Of a DNA stretch of 35,184 nt, positions 1 through 7,358 are shown in pieces. Under the pieces are notes generated by a model. That model was given only the letters and a program-made list of their open reading frames with translations. It was not told the origin of the DNA and did no database searches. The stretch covers positions 3,379 through 38,562 of the forward strand of contig PLYH01000001.1 in the NCBI GenBank assembly GCA_003153355.1, given 5' to 3'. Numbering within the stretch: the stretch's first letter is position 1; each line of letters begins with the position of its first letter. The DNA is from Candidatus Peregrinibacteria bacterium. Its GTDB lineage: Bacteria; Patescibacteriota; Gracilibacteria; UBA1369. Both the position numbers and the translations under genes were made by a program.

Positions 1-67
1 CGCACAGGACTTAAAATCCTGGGCTTCCGAAAGGGGCGTGCGGGTTCGATTCCCGCCCTCGGCACCA
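1..67 (+). tRNA. tRNA-Leu (UAA), 3' part
   Basis: The 5' end lies outside the window. What is visible is the anticodon stem CAGGA/TCCTG (5-9 and 17-21), the loop CTTAAAA with anticodon TAA at 12-14, a long class II variable arm (22-39), the T arm GCGGG-TTCGATT-CCCGC (40-56), the 3' acceptor strand (57-63), discriminator A64 and an encoded CCA (65-67). The long variable arm fits leucine. The acceptor and D-arm partners cannot be checked. Confidence 0.93.
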
Positions 68-77
68 GAAGTTCCTC

Positions 78-105
78 TTGACTCTTGAGGTAAAATAACT
101 AAAAT
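78..105 (+). promoter_or_regulatory. sigma70-type promoter of the His-rich small gene
   Basis: TTGACT at 78-83 and TAAAAT at 100-105 are separated by 16 bp. Transcription would begin near 112, giving a leader of about 22 nt before the ATG at 134. The pair lies just after the tRNA CCA end. Confidence 0.6.
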
Positions 106-133
106 ACAATACCTAATCAATAAGTCAAATATT

Positions 134-442
134 ATGTCAGCAACACCATCAGCACATCCCGAAGCTCACGCACCGGCACACGCAGCGGAAGCAGGACATG
201 GACATGAAACCGCGCACGGCCATGAAGAACAAAGCTCGCTCGATATGATCTTCAAGGGAATCAAGAGCGTTGTGAACGGCGTACGCAACCAAATCTCAAG
301 ATTATTTAAATTGATAGGCAGAGGATTTGAGAACTTTGGTAATCTTATTTTTGGGGAAAAAGGCCAAGGAGGAAATGAAACTACAATCATCGCCGAAGCT
401 TCGATCGTTGCACAAGCCACCCCGGCTCCAGCCCATCATTAA
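134..442 (+). CDS. small His-rich protein, function unknown
   Basis: This is a 102-residue protein I do not recognise. Residues 1-33 are rich in Ala, Glu and His, with His at 8, 12, 16, 22, 24, 28 and 30, and the chain ends in two more His. Such clusters can bind Ni, Cu or Zn, but no named family is evident. Residues about 37-75 look like an amphipathic helix (IFKGIKSVVNGVRNQISRLF) and a Gly/Phe stretch. No signal peptide or membrane segment is clear. The ATG at 134 has no Shine-Dalgarno sequence but sits about 22 nt downstream of a good promoter. Its stop is 3 bp from the convergent stop of mutM, leaving no room for a terminator. Reality of the gene is supported by the promoter and by the shadow frame on the other strand being poorer in plausible composition. 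Confidence 0.7.
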   Translation: MSATPSAHPEAHAPAHAAEAGHGHETAHGHEEQSSLDMIFKGIKSVVNGVRNQISRLFKLIGRGFENFGNLIFGEKGQGGNETTIIAEASIVAQATPAPAHH

Positions 443-445
443 TAT

Positions 446-1270
446 TCAGCGCAAAATCTGACACTTCACACAAACGAAGGTTCCGCGTCCAGCGACCTTC
501 GTTTTTTGAATCTCCAATCCGCATGAATAACAAGGATCACCCTTGCGTCCATACACTTTTAAATAAAGCTGGTGCTTTCCAAGGGTTCCGCGTGTTCCGA
601 CGAAATCGGACACTGAAGCTCCGCAATGATCAATCCCCTCCTGTAAACAATGAAGAATCGCTTCATGAAGATTTTTTAAATCTTTTGGTGTGAGATGTTC
701 CAGACGGGATTTGGGATGAAGTCCGATCCGGTAACAAATCTCATCGGCATAAATATTCCCGATGCCCGTGATCAGATCCTGCCGCAACAGATTATTTTTC
801 AGAATTCCTCTTTTATGTACAAAAATTTTATTCAAATTTTCATGGCTGAATGTAGGGCCAAACGGTTCTATTCCTAATTTGAAAATTCCCGTAGCTCCCT
901 CATAATCTTTTTCGGAATAAAACCAGATCCTGCCGAACTTACGAGCGTCGGAAAAAATCAGCGACGTCGCATCGCTGAAACTGAAGACCGCCCGGCTATG
1001 TTTCTCTTTCTTAAGAACCTTTTTCCACATGAGTCTCCCGCTCATCCGTAAATGAATGACAAGTCGCATTTTTTTATCCAGAACAAAAACAATAAACTTT
1101 CCGCGACGGGTAACATCAAGAACTTTGAGTCCTTTGATCTTCGTGGAAATTTCTTCATAAGAAGGAAGAAACACATAGTGAAGTTTTCCTTCAACCTTCC
1201 AAAACTTTTTACCTACGACTTTCGGCCGCAATTCACGGACGATTGTCTCGACCTCTGGCAATTCAGGCAT
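446..1270 (-). CDS. mutM: formamidopyrimidine-DNA glycosylase (Fpg/MutM)
   Basis: A bifunctional glycosylase/AP lyase that removes 8-oxoguanine and formamidopyrimidines in base excision repair. It starts MPELPEVE, which supplies the catalytic N-terminal Pro2 and Glu3. The hairpin lysine is seen in RRGK (about residue 57). The middle carries the helix-two-turn-helix with LLRQDLITGIGNIYADE. The C terminus has a four-Cys zinc finger (CYSC...CVKC) after KVYGRKGDPC. The 274 residues are the usual family length, and all key residues are present. The gene is divergent from the SLH-cupredoxin gene, and its promoter (TTGACT, 17 bp, TTAAAT) reaches into that gene's first codons. It ends in TGA, 3 bp from the stop of the facing small gene. 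Confidence 0.97.
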   Translation of the reverse strand: MPELPEVETIVRELRPKVVGKKFWKVEGKLHYVFLPSYEEISTKIKGLKVLDVTRRGKFIVFVLDKKMRLVIHLRMSGRLMWKKVLKKEKHSRAVFSFSDATSLIFSDARKFGRIWFYSEKDYEGATGIFKLGIEPFGPTFSHENLNKIFVHKRGILKNNLLRQDLITGIGNIYADEICYRIGLHPKSRLEHLTPKDLKNLHEAILHCLQEGIDHCGASVSDFVGTRGTLGKHQLYLKVYGRKGDPCYSCGLEIQKTKVAGRGTFVCVKCQILR

Positions 1271-1299
1271 AAAAATGTTAATGTGCTCGGGCCTTTATT

Positions 1300-1328
1300 A
1301 TTTAATCTTTTTTGCCCATGAAAGTCAA
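1300..1328 (-). promoter_or_regulatory. mutM promoter
   Basis: Read on the minus strand, TTGACT (1323-1328) and TTAAAT (1300-1305) are 17 bp apart. The leader would be about 23 nt to the start at 1270. The -35 box overlaps codons 2-4 of the divergent gene, so the two genes share control space. Confidence 0.55.
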
Positions 1329-2352
1329 AAAGACTCTCGTTGGTGTGGTGTGCGCAAGCCTACTTATATTTTCGTTGCCAGCAATAGTAGGCGCGCAAAT
1401 GATCGGCACCAGTGTGGACTTGGGTGCTCAGGTATTTTCTGACGTGAGCACATCAAATCCAGATTTTACTGCCATTGGTTATCTTAAAGATCACGGGGTG
1501 ATCAGCGGCTATCCTGACGGCACTTTTAAACCTGATCAGGTCGTAAACCGCGCTGAAGCGCTGAAAATTATTCTTTTAGGTTCAGGTGTGCAGGTTGCTG
1601 CATCCGTTGATCTGGAACCTTTCCGCGACACCGACCGCACCGCCTGGTATGCAACGTACGTTGAAAAAGCGAAAGAACTTGCCGTTGTGAGCGGTTATCC
1701 CGATGGAACGTTCAAACCGGCTCAAACCGTAAACCTCGTTGAAAACCTCAAAATGCTTCTCCTGACTCAAAAGATTGATTTGAACAGCGTCATGGTGATG
1801 TCGAATCCATACGCCGATGCGACCATGGACCAGTGGTATACAAAATACGTTGAATACGCCAAAGAAAAAAACCTGATCGATGCTGACAACATGAACATGA
1901 TCTATCCAGCGCAAGGCATGACCCGGGGCAAACTCGCTGACGTCATGTACCGTTTGATGTACATGAAAGCTATGGGTTGGGATACATACATGACAGGCAC
2001 GACTCAACAGCAGACTCAACAAAATACTATGCAGACAACCGAACAGACCACCATGCAGGTGACTCAACAGACAACGCAGGAAACAACACAACAATCGACT
2101 GTGGGCATTAATATTTCAAATTTTGCTTTCTCGAACACTGACCTGACCGTAAAAGCCGGAACAACAGTAGCTTGGACAAACATGGACCTCGTAACGCATA
2201 AAATCGTTAGCGATGATGGAACGAGCTTCAGCAGCAACAACCTTGCAACCGGCGAAGTATTCAATTTCACGTTTAACACTCCGGGAACTTTCACCTATCA
2301 TTGTGCAATTCATCCCTCAATGACAGGAAAAATCACCGTGACGGCAAATTAA
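1318..2352 (+). CDS. secreted SLH-domain protein with C-terminal cupredoxin (blue copper) domain
   Basis: A predicted cell-surface electron-transfer or copper-binding protein of 344 residues. Residues 1-26 are a signal peptide (MKVKK, then a hydrophobic core, ending IVGAQ). Three SLH repeats follow at roughly 36-88, 96-150 and 160-217; the first two carry the SGYPDGTFKP signature. A Thr/Gln-rich linker spans about 220-258. Residues 262-344 form a plastocyanin/amicyanin-like fold with ligand set His294 and CxxHxxM (Cys329, His332, Met335), the type 1 copper pattern. SLH domains bind cell-wall polymers, so the copper domain should be held at the outer surface. ATG 1318 is chosen over an in-frame TTG at 1312 because it opens the signal peptide directly. 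No ribosome-binding site is visible. A strong terminator follows at 2377-2407. Confidence 0.9.
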   Translation: MKVKKTLVGVVCASLLIFSLPAIVGAQMIGTSVDLGAQVFSDVSTSNPDFTAIGYLKDHGVISGYPDGTFKPDQVVNRAEALKIILLGSGVQVAASVDLEPFRDTDRTAWYATYVEKAKELAVVSGYPDGTFKPAQTVNLVENLKMLLLTQKIDLNSVMVMSNPYADATMDQWYTKYVEYAKEKNLIDADNMNMIYPAQGMTRGKLADVMYRLMYMKAMGWDTYMTGTTQQQTQQNTMQTTEQTTMQVTQQTTQETTQQSTVGINISNFAFSNTDLTVKAGTTVAWTNMDLVTHKIVSDDGTSFSSNNLATGEVFNFTFNTPGTFTYHCAIHPSMTGKITVTAN

Positions 2353-2376
2353 TTATAAAAATTTCATGAACAAAAA

Positions 2377-2407
2377 AGACCGTTGGATTAGCAACGGTCT
2401 TTTTTTA
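2377..2407 (+). terminator. intrinsic terminator after the SLH-cupredoxin gene
   Basis: The stem AGACCGTTG (2377-2385) pairs with CAACGGTCT (2392-2400) around a 6-nt loop, and a T run follows (2400-2407). A-rich sequence before the stem may let it also work for the facing tRNA. Confidence 0.92.
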
Positions 2408-2421
2408 TGAGTTCATAATTT

Positions 2422-2497
2422 TGGTGGGCCAGCCGAGAGTCGAACTCGGGACCATCGCCTTAAGAGGGCGTTGCTCTACCAGCTGAGCTACTGACCC
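2422..2497 (-). tRNA. tRNA-Lys (CUU)
   Basis: A full 76-nt cloverleaf on the minus strand. Acceptor GGGTCAG pairs with CTGGCCC (one G-T pair). The D arm is GCTC/GAGC, the anticodon loop CTCTTAA has anticodon CTT (complement at 2462-2464), and the T arm is CCGAG-TTCGACT-CTCGG. Discriminator A is followed by an encoded CCA (complement at 2422-2424). The first anticodon-stem pair is an A-A mismatch. No convincing promoter was found upstream. Confidence 0.95.
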
Positions 2498-2573
2498 GCA
2501 CCATCCGGCAAACAAAAACCTGCCGTACAACAAACTCGGAAAAAAGCGCAATAAAATTAGCATTATTCCCCTG

Positions 2574-2600
2574 TTGATTCAAGCGGTTTTTTACTATGAT
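2574..2600 (+). promoter_or_regulatory. promoter of the glycosyltransferase-radA unit
   Basis: TTGATT (2574-2579) and TATGAT (2595-2600) lie 15 bp apart, which is short. The ATG at 2610 is only 9 nt past the -10 box, so the transcript would be nearly leaderless. Confidence 0.5.
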
Positions 2601-2609
2601 GTATTTGCT

Positions 2610-3737
2610 ATGAACAATATTCTTTTTTATACAGACACACCATTTACGGGCGGCGCTGAAAAGCACATCCATCTTTTGGCAAAGAGCCTGACGAAGGACG
2701 GCTATCACGTAAAAGTGGTCTGCTCGGATTACAAAAAACTTGATGTCTGGTGTTCCGAAATGAAAAAAGACGGTATTGAAATTCTCCGTTTAAAAGTGAG
2801 CCACAAACACGATCCCCGGCATTATTTCCAGCTCAAAAAAATTCTTCAAAAAAACAATCCCGATCTTCTTCATCTTCATTTATGGAATCCGGGAGCCTGC
2901 CGCTACGGATTTTGGGCCGGAAAAAACCGCGCGCAGATCGTCACGACCGAGCATGATCCTTTCCGCCTTCAGGGCCTCAAAAAGAAATTCAAAAAAGGCG
3001 CTTTAGGAAAAACCGAACATACCATCACTGTTTCCGAATCGAACTATCTGCAGATGCTCAAATGGTATCCTGAACTCAAAAACCACATGAGCGTTATCCA
3101 CAACGGAATTGACCTTAATGCTTTTGAAAAAGAGCTCATGCACTTTACGACTCAGGAGAAACAAAAAATTCGTTCGCAAATTTTTGAAGCAAAATCAGAC
3201 GACACTGTTTTGTTAACTATCGCGGCACTTCATCCACGCAAAGGAATAAAATATTTGCTCAGAGCAATGCAGAAAATAGTTGAACAAAAAAATAGTACAA
3301 AACTGGTGATCATCGGCGAGGGTCCTGAAAAAACCGATCTGGAAAAACTTGCGAATAAACTCAAAATTCAAAACCATGTAAAATTTCTGGGGCACCAAGA
3401 AAATATTCCAAAATTACTGAAAAGCAGCGAACTTTTTGTTCTGCCGAGCGTGAAGGAAGCTTTCGGGCTGGTGCTTTTGGAAGCCATGGCAGCGCAGCTT
3501 CCGATTGTGGCGACAAATGTCGGAGGCATACCGGAAATAGTTGAAGACAGAAAAACGGGAATGCTGGTGGAACCCAAAGACGCCGACCTGCTGGCAAAAA
3601 ATATTCTTATGCTCATCAACAACAAACCGTTAAGAGAAAAACTGGCTTTTTTGGGCCATCATCGCGTAAAACAGTTTGACGTTGAAGCTATGGTGGAAAA
3701 AACCAAAAGGGTCTACGATAAAGTTCTTAAAAAATAA
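2610..3737 (+). CDS. family 4 glycosyltransferase
   Basis: A 375-residue GT-B enzyme that transfers a sugar from a nucleotide-sugar donor, probably to a surface glycan or glycolipid; the substrates cannot be told. The N-terminal acceptor domain has the FTGGAEKHIHLLAKSL loop near residues 13-28. The C-terminal donor domain has HPRKGIKYLLRAM (about 210), VIIGEGPE (about 235) and the E-x7-E signature EAFGLVLLE (about 288-296) followed by GGIPEIV. ATG 2610 is preferred to an upstream in-frame TTG (2574) because that codon is the -35 box of the likely promoter, and family members begin close to the first beta strand (NNILFYTD). radA follows 11 nt later on the same strand, a likely co-transcript without obvious functional link. 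Confidence 0.93.
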   Translation: MNNILFYTDTPFTGGAEKHIHLLAKSLTKDGYHVKVVCSDYKKLDVWCSEMKKDGIEILRLKVSHKHDPRHYFQLKKILQKNNPDLLHLHLWNPGACRYGFWAGKNRAQIVTTEHDPFRLQGLKKKFKKGALGKTEHTITVSESNYLQMLKWYPELKNHMSVIHNGIDLNAFEKELMHFTTQEKQKIRSQIFEAKSDDTVLLTIAALHPRKGIKYLLRAMQKIVEQKNSTKLVIIGEGPEKTDLEKLANKLKIQNHVKFLGHQENIPKLLKSSELFVLPSVKEAFGLVLLEAMAAQLPIVATNVGGIPEIVEDRKTGMLVEPKDADLLAKNILMLINNKPLREKLAFLGHHRVKQFDVEAMVEKTKRVYDKVLKK

Positions 3738-3748
3738 CGAAGAGCACG

Positions 3749-5107
3749 ATGAAACTTAAAAATATTTACGTCTGTGAACAGTGCGGATTTCAGTCACCAA
3801 AATGGGCGGGGAAATGCCCGGATTGCAATGCCTGGAACTCATTTCACGAAGACGTCATAGAAAAACTTTCCGGCAAAGAAAAACCTGAAGGAAAAATTCT
3901 TTCCACGTCGGCGCTCATCCACGAAGATCATGTTGAAATGCGCATCGATACAAAGATGGAGGAACTCAACCGCGTCCTCGGTGGAGGTTTGGTCAAAGGA
4001 AGTATGGTCTTACTGAGCGGAGAACCCGGCATCGGCAAATCGACCCTGACCCTGCAGATTTGCAATTATTTCGCCCAGCAAAAATTGAAAGTGCTCTATA
4101 TTTCCGGTGAAGAGTCCCAGCACCAGATCGCTTCACGCGCAAAAAGACTTGGCATGAAAGATCCTGGAGATTTTTTGGGAGAAACCAAGTTTGAAAATAT
4201 TCTGGCAACCATTGAAAATGTTAAACCTGACTGCGTAATCATTGATTCCATCCAGGTCATGTATTCAAGCGAAGTCGGATCTTTGGCCGGAAGCATTAAT
4301 CAAATCCGCTATTGCACCGAAAAATTGATGGAGTTCGCCAAACGCACGGCCATTCCGGTTATTTTAATCGGACACGTGACCAAAGAAGGTAATCTGGCCG
4401 GCCCGCGCGTATTGGAACATCTGGTGGACACGGTTTTGTTTCTTGAGGGAGAACGCTATCAGAATCTAAGAATGCTGCGCAGTATGAAAAACCGCTTCGG
4501 GCCGACCCATGAAGTCGGAATTTTTGAAATGAACGAACAGGGACTTCAGGAAGTTGCAAACCCTTCGGCGCTATTTCTGGAAGGACGAAAAAAAGACAGT
4601 TTCGGTTCTACGATCACCGCAACGGTGGAAGGAACCCGCCCCTTACTTTTGGAAATCCAGGCTTTAACAAACATCACAGCCTTCGGATATCCCAAACGCG
4701 CCGGCAGCGGATTCGATAACAACCGTCTACAGCTCCTCATAGCCGTCATTCAAAAACATTTGGGATTAAATCTGTCCAATCAGGACGTGTATGTAAATAT
4801 AGTTGGCGGATTCCGTCTGAGCGAACCGGCCGCAGATTTAGGAGTCGTCATGGCAATCATCTCATCGCTGACGCAGGAACCGATGGATTCGGGAAGTTTA
4901 TACATTGGAGAAGTTGGACTTTCCGGGGAACTCCGGAGTGTTTCGGATCTTGGCAAAAGAATCCGCGAAGCCGAAAAACTTGGATTCACTAAAATCTATA
5001 TTCCAAAGCAAAGCAAAAAAAACGAGTCAAAAACTGCGGAAATCATTCAGATTGAAGATCTCCAGCAAATCATCAAACTCCAAAAAGCTTCAGCGCGTTC
5101 GAAGTAG
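3749..5107 (+). CDS. radA: DNA repair protein RadA
   Basis: A hexameric RecA-like helicase that promotes branch migration in homologous recombination. Its 452 residues show the family order: an N-terminal zinc finger (CEQCGF...CPDCNAW, about 9-30), a RecA-type ATPase with Walker A GEPGIGKST (about 91-99), the RadA-specific KNRFG motif (about 247-251), and a C-terminal Lon-protease-like domain (NVVGGFRLSEPAADLG, about 350). All key elements are intact and the length is normal. It lies 11 nt behind the glycosyltransferase gene. Its last 35 bp overlap the 3' end of tatD on the opposite strand. Confidence 0.98.
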   Translation: MKLKNIYVCEQCGFQSPKWAGKCPDCNAWNSFHEDVIEKLSGKEKPEGKILSTSALIHEDHVEMRIDTKMEELNRVLGGGLVKGSMVLLSGEPGIGKSTLTLQICNYFAQQKLKVLYISGEESQHQIASRAKRLGMKDPGDFLGETKFENILATIENVKPDCVIIDSIQVMYSSEVGSLAGSINQIRYCTEKLMEFAKRTAIPVILIGHVTKEGNLAGPRVLEHLVDTVLFLEGERYQNLRMLRSMKNRFGPTHEVGIFEMNEQGLQEVANPSALFLEGRKKDSFGSTITATVEGTRPLLLEIQALTNITAFGYPKRAGSGFDNNRLQLLIAVIQKHLGLNLSNQDVYVNIVGGFRLSEPAADLGVVMAIISSLTQEPMDSGSLYIGEVGLSGELRSVSDLGKRIREAEKLGFTKIYIPKQSKKNESKTAEIIQIEDLQQIIKLQKASARSK

Positions 5108-5840
5108 TCTGCTCGCCGATTTTTTCAAGCTTTACTCCCCTCGCTTCAGCCAAAACTTTTGCGGTTTCAACCATAAAGGCAGGTTCATTGCGTTTACCCC
5201 GTAAAACCTGTGGAGTGAGATAAGGACAATCCGTTTCTAAAAGAATATTTTCAGCGGGAGCCTGACGGGCAACTTCACGAAGATACTCATTTTTAGGATA
5301 AGTCAGAACCCCTGAAAACGATGTATGATAGCCTCTTTCCCAACAAGTTTTTGCATATTGCAGCTCTCCGGTAAAACAGTGAAGGATGACTTTGGTATTT
5401 CCGGATTCATGAAGAATATTGAGGGCATCTTCCCACGCATCGCGGACATGAACGACAACCGGCAAATCCAGATCTTTGGCAAGAAGCAGCTGCTCACGGA
5501 AAGCTTTTTCCTGAACATCTTTCGGCTGGAAATTCCGGAAATAGTCCAGCCCCATCTCGCCGAGCGCAACAACTTTTTTTTCATGTTGAACCGTAAGACG
5601 GAAACGTTCGCTGATTTCGTCATTCCAGTCATTAGCGTTATGAGGATGAACGCCAAGCGTAGCCCATAATGAAAAATCCTTATGGGCCTTAACGAATTCC
5701 AAAGCTTCATAAGAGTCTTTTACCGTACATCCAACAATGATTTGGCGACTGACTCCTGCGAGTTTAGCGCGAGCCAGAATTTCTTCAACATCCGGAAACT
5801 CCTTCCGAAAATGAATATGTGAATGCGTATCAATAAACAT
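5073..5840 (-). CDS. tatD: TatD-family metal-dependent hydrolase / DNase
   Basis: A 255-residue TIM-barrel metallohydrolase; family members are 3'-5' DNases or act on D-aminoacyl-tRNA. Metal ligands are seen in order: HSH near residue 6, the glutamate of LGEMGLDY (about 92), the His of VVHVRDAW (about 130), the His of LHCFTG (about 155) and the Asp of ETDCPYLTP (about 205). The length is typical. The C-terminal sequence NALKLFGV is what the family usually ends with, so the 35-bp overlap with radA is real rather than a misread stop. The substrate is not predictable. Confidence 0.93.
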   Translation of the reverse strand: MFIDTHSHIHFRKEFPDVEEILARAKLAGVSRQIIVGCTVKDSYEALEFVKAHKDFSLWATLGVHPHNANDWNDEISERFRLTVQHEKKVVALGEMGLDYFRNFQPKDVQEKAFREQLLLAKDLDLPVVVHVRDAWEDALNILHESGNTKVILHCFTGELQYAKTCWERGYHTSFSGVLTYPKNEYLREVARQAPAENILLETDCPYLTPQVLRGKRNEPAFMVETAKVLAEARGVKLEKIGEQTTSNALKLFGV

Positions 5841-5866
5841 GGCTGAATTTTAACATATTTGAACTC

Positions 5867-5895
5867 TTGACGGACATAGTTAAATTCTGTTTAAT
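5867..5895 (+). promoter_or_regulatory. promoter of the four-gene unit ending in nadB
   Basis: TTGACG (5867-5872) and TTTAAT (5890-5895) are 17 bp apart, placing a start near 5902 and a leader of about 19 nt. Its position inside the longer possible reading frame argues for the ATG at 5921 as the true start. Confidence 0.65.
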
Positions 5896-5920
5896 AAAAG
5901 CTAAATTTCATAAAGAAACT

Positions 5921-6295
5921 ATGAGTGAAATTCCTACAGATCATCCCGCTACGGGAGAAAACCCCGGGCTTACTGAAAGTGAAAATCAAGCTTTAAGAGA
6001 AAGCCGTCCGCGAACACTCGTTGCGCCTGATGGTGTCGTGAATATTGCCGAGTTAAATGAACAGCTTATGGGAATCGTCAATGGACAGGTCGGTGATATC
6101 GAAGACGGAAATTCATCTCCGGTAGCAGAAATTTCTCCAGACTCAATGACCGCGCAAAGAAGAAGTACTACCAACCTCCCTCCAAGTCCTCAAATTCTGA
6201 CCGATGTTTCACGATTCAGCAGCAACGGACGGCCAAAGCCTGATAAAAGCAGCAAAGACAAAGGCGGCCCTGAATGTTCTGAAGATGAAGAATAA
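5921..6295 (+). CDS. acidic, probably disordered protein of unknown function
   Basis: A 124-residue protein I do not recognise. It is rich in Ser, Pro, Glu and Asp, has no signal peptide or membrane segment, and ends in a charged tail (DKGGPECSEDEE). A short stretch near 36-52 (VAPDGVVNIAELNEQLM) may be the only ordered helix. The start at 5921 is placed by the promoter at 5867-5895; an upstream in-frame TTG coincides with the -35 box. It is first of four closely packed genes (8 nt to the next) ending with nadB. A weak AAAGAA lies before the ATG. Confidence 0.65.
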   Translation: MSEIPTDHPATGENPGLTESENQALRESRPRTLVAPDGVVNIAELNEQLMGIVNGQVGDIEDGNSSPVAEISPDSMTAQRRSTTNLPPSPQILTDVSRFSSNGRPKPDKSSKDKGGPECSEDEE

Positions 6296-6303
6296 TTTTC
6301 CTT

Positions 6304-7008
6304 ATGGCTTACGATTTAGCTGAAAAAGGATTCTCAACTTCGGGTAATGAAACCGGCAAACCAAGCTCGGAGGAGCGCATCGTCTCAAGAAAGGCCGAAA
6401 CCCTGGGCTGTCGGGATATAAAAACCATCTCGGAAATTACAAAAGCTCAAAGAATCGAAATAGAACTCAGTTTTCCTCATCTGGCGAAGGTTCTTTTTGA
6501 CGACGAAACAAAACCATCGCAAAACGGCGGAATCCTGGGAAGTCAGGAAGAGTGGGATAAAAAAAGTTATGGACGCGAGGCATTGAAAGTACTGGCGTTA
6601 TCGCGCCATGATGCGGAATGCGTCATGCAGGAAGTACATCCTGAAGCTTATAACGCTCCTGTGCTCACCGATGAAGAAACAGATTTTTTTGCAGTGCAGG
6701 GTTACAGACATGCCTTGGATATTTTACGTTATGAACCCGGTGAAGACCCCGATGCCTTTGAAGAAAATGTCAAAGACCGGCGGCGCGCCAATCCGATTGC
6801 CAAACAGCCCGCACGGCGATTATTGACCCTTCTGGGCGAGGCAAAACGGATGTTTCCCAATGATTTCTCGAATAACAGGCTGGCAGAAAACGACGACGTC
6901 ACCGTCCACCCGCAGGCGCACCCTACGATAATTCTTCCGCCCCAAAATCCCAAACTTGAGGATGAACTTCTTCAAAAATTAGGTACAATGCAGAAGCAAC
7001 AAAAATAA
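6304..7008 (+). CDS. protein of unknown function, 234 residues
   Basis: I do not recognise this soluble, charged protein. It has no signal peptide or membrane helix. Residues about 40-160 look helical and compact (for example ISEITKAQRIEIELSFPHLA and REALKVLALSRHDAECVMQ). The stretch 195-222 is Pro/His-rich (VHPQAHPTIILPPQNP), and the last part is a short Gln/Lys-rich helix. It follows the previous gene after 8 nt and precedes a one-helix membrane protein after 11 nt, so the three unknowns and nadB probably share one transcript. There is no ribosome-binding site. Confidence 0.72.
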   Translation: MAYDLAEKGFSTSGNETGKPSSEERIVSRKAETLGCRDIKTISEITKAQRIEIELSFPHLAKVLFDDETKPSQNGGILGSQEEWDKKSYGREALKVLALSRHDAECVMQEVHPEAYNAPVLTDEETDFFAVQGYRHALDILRYEPGEDPDAFEENVKDRRRANPIAKQPARRLLTLLGEAKRMFPNDFSNNRLAENDDVTVHPQAHPTIILPPQNPKLEDELLQKLGTMQKQQK

Positions 7009-7019
7009 TCCAAACGCCA

Positions 7020-7358
7020 ATGGCTGAAAACGAAAAAATCATGGAATTGCTGGAAAAACAAAACAACTATCTTCAAACCATAGCAGAGATTTTACGAAAA
7101 GAGCACCGTGAAGCAAAAATAGGCAGGATCATTCACGCGCTGCTCGTTATCATTCCTTCAATCGTGATTGTGATTTTGGGTTACTACCTTTGGACCGGAA
7201 TCACGCATTATCTGGATGTCATGAACAGTAACATCAACGCGCTCAAATCCAATTTTGACGCGCTCACGGGGTTTTTCAGCAAACTGGTTCCTGATTTCAG
7301 TAAAATCGGTTCGCAACTGGACCAAACGTGGCAAAACATTCAATCCTGGAACAAATGA
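7020..7358 (+). CDS. small single-pass membrane protein with coiled coil
   Basis: A 112-residue unknown. Residues 5-34 form a charged helix with heptad character ([20 protein letters not shown]). Residues about 38-62 are a hydrophobic transmembrane segment ([19 protein letters not shown]). The rest, about 65-112, is an amphipathic region with repeated [10 protein letters not shown] and FSKLV patterns. The topology is probably N-in. Its stop overlaps the nadB start by four bases (ATGA, 7355-7358), which implies coupled translation. Function unknown; it could anchor or organise the two preceding proteins. Confidence 0.75.
   Translation: MAENEKIMELLEKQNNYLQTIAEILRKEHREAKIGRIIHALLVIIPSIVIVILGYYLWTGITHYLDVMNSNINALKSNFDALTGFFSKLVPDFSKIGSQLDQTWQNIQSWNK

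Noticed and set aside
1582-2094. 170-codon minus-strand frame rich in His, Phe and Cys
   Set aside because: Shadow of the SLH repeats of the cupredoxin gene; no start context or motif.
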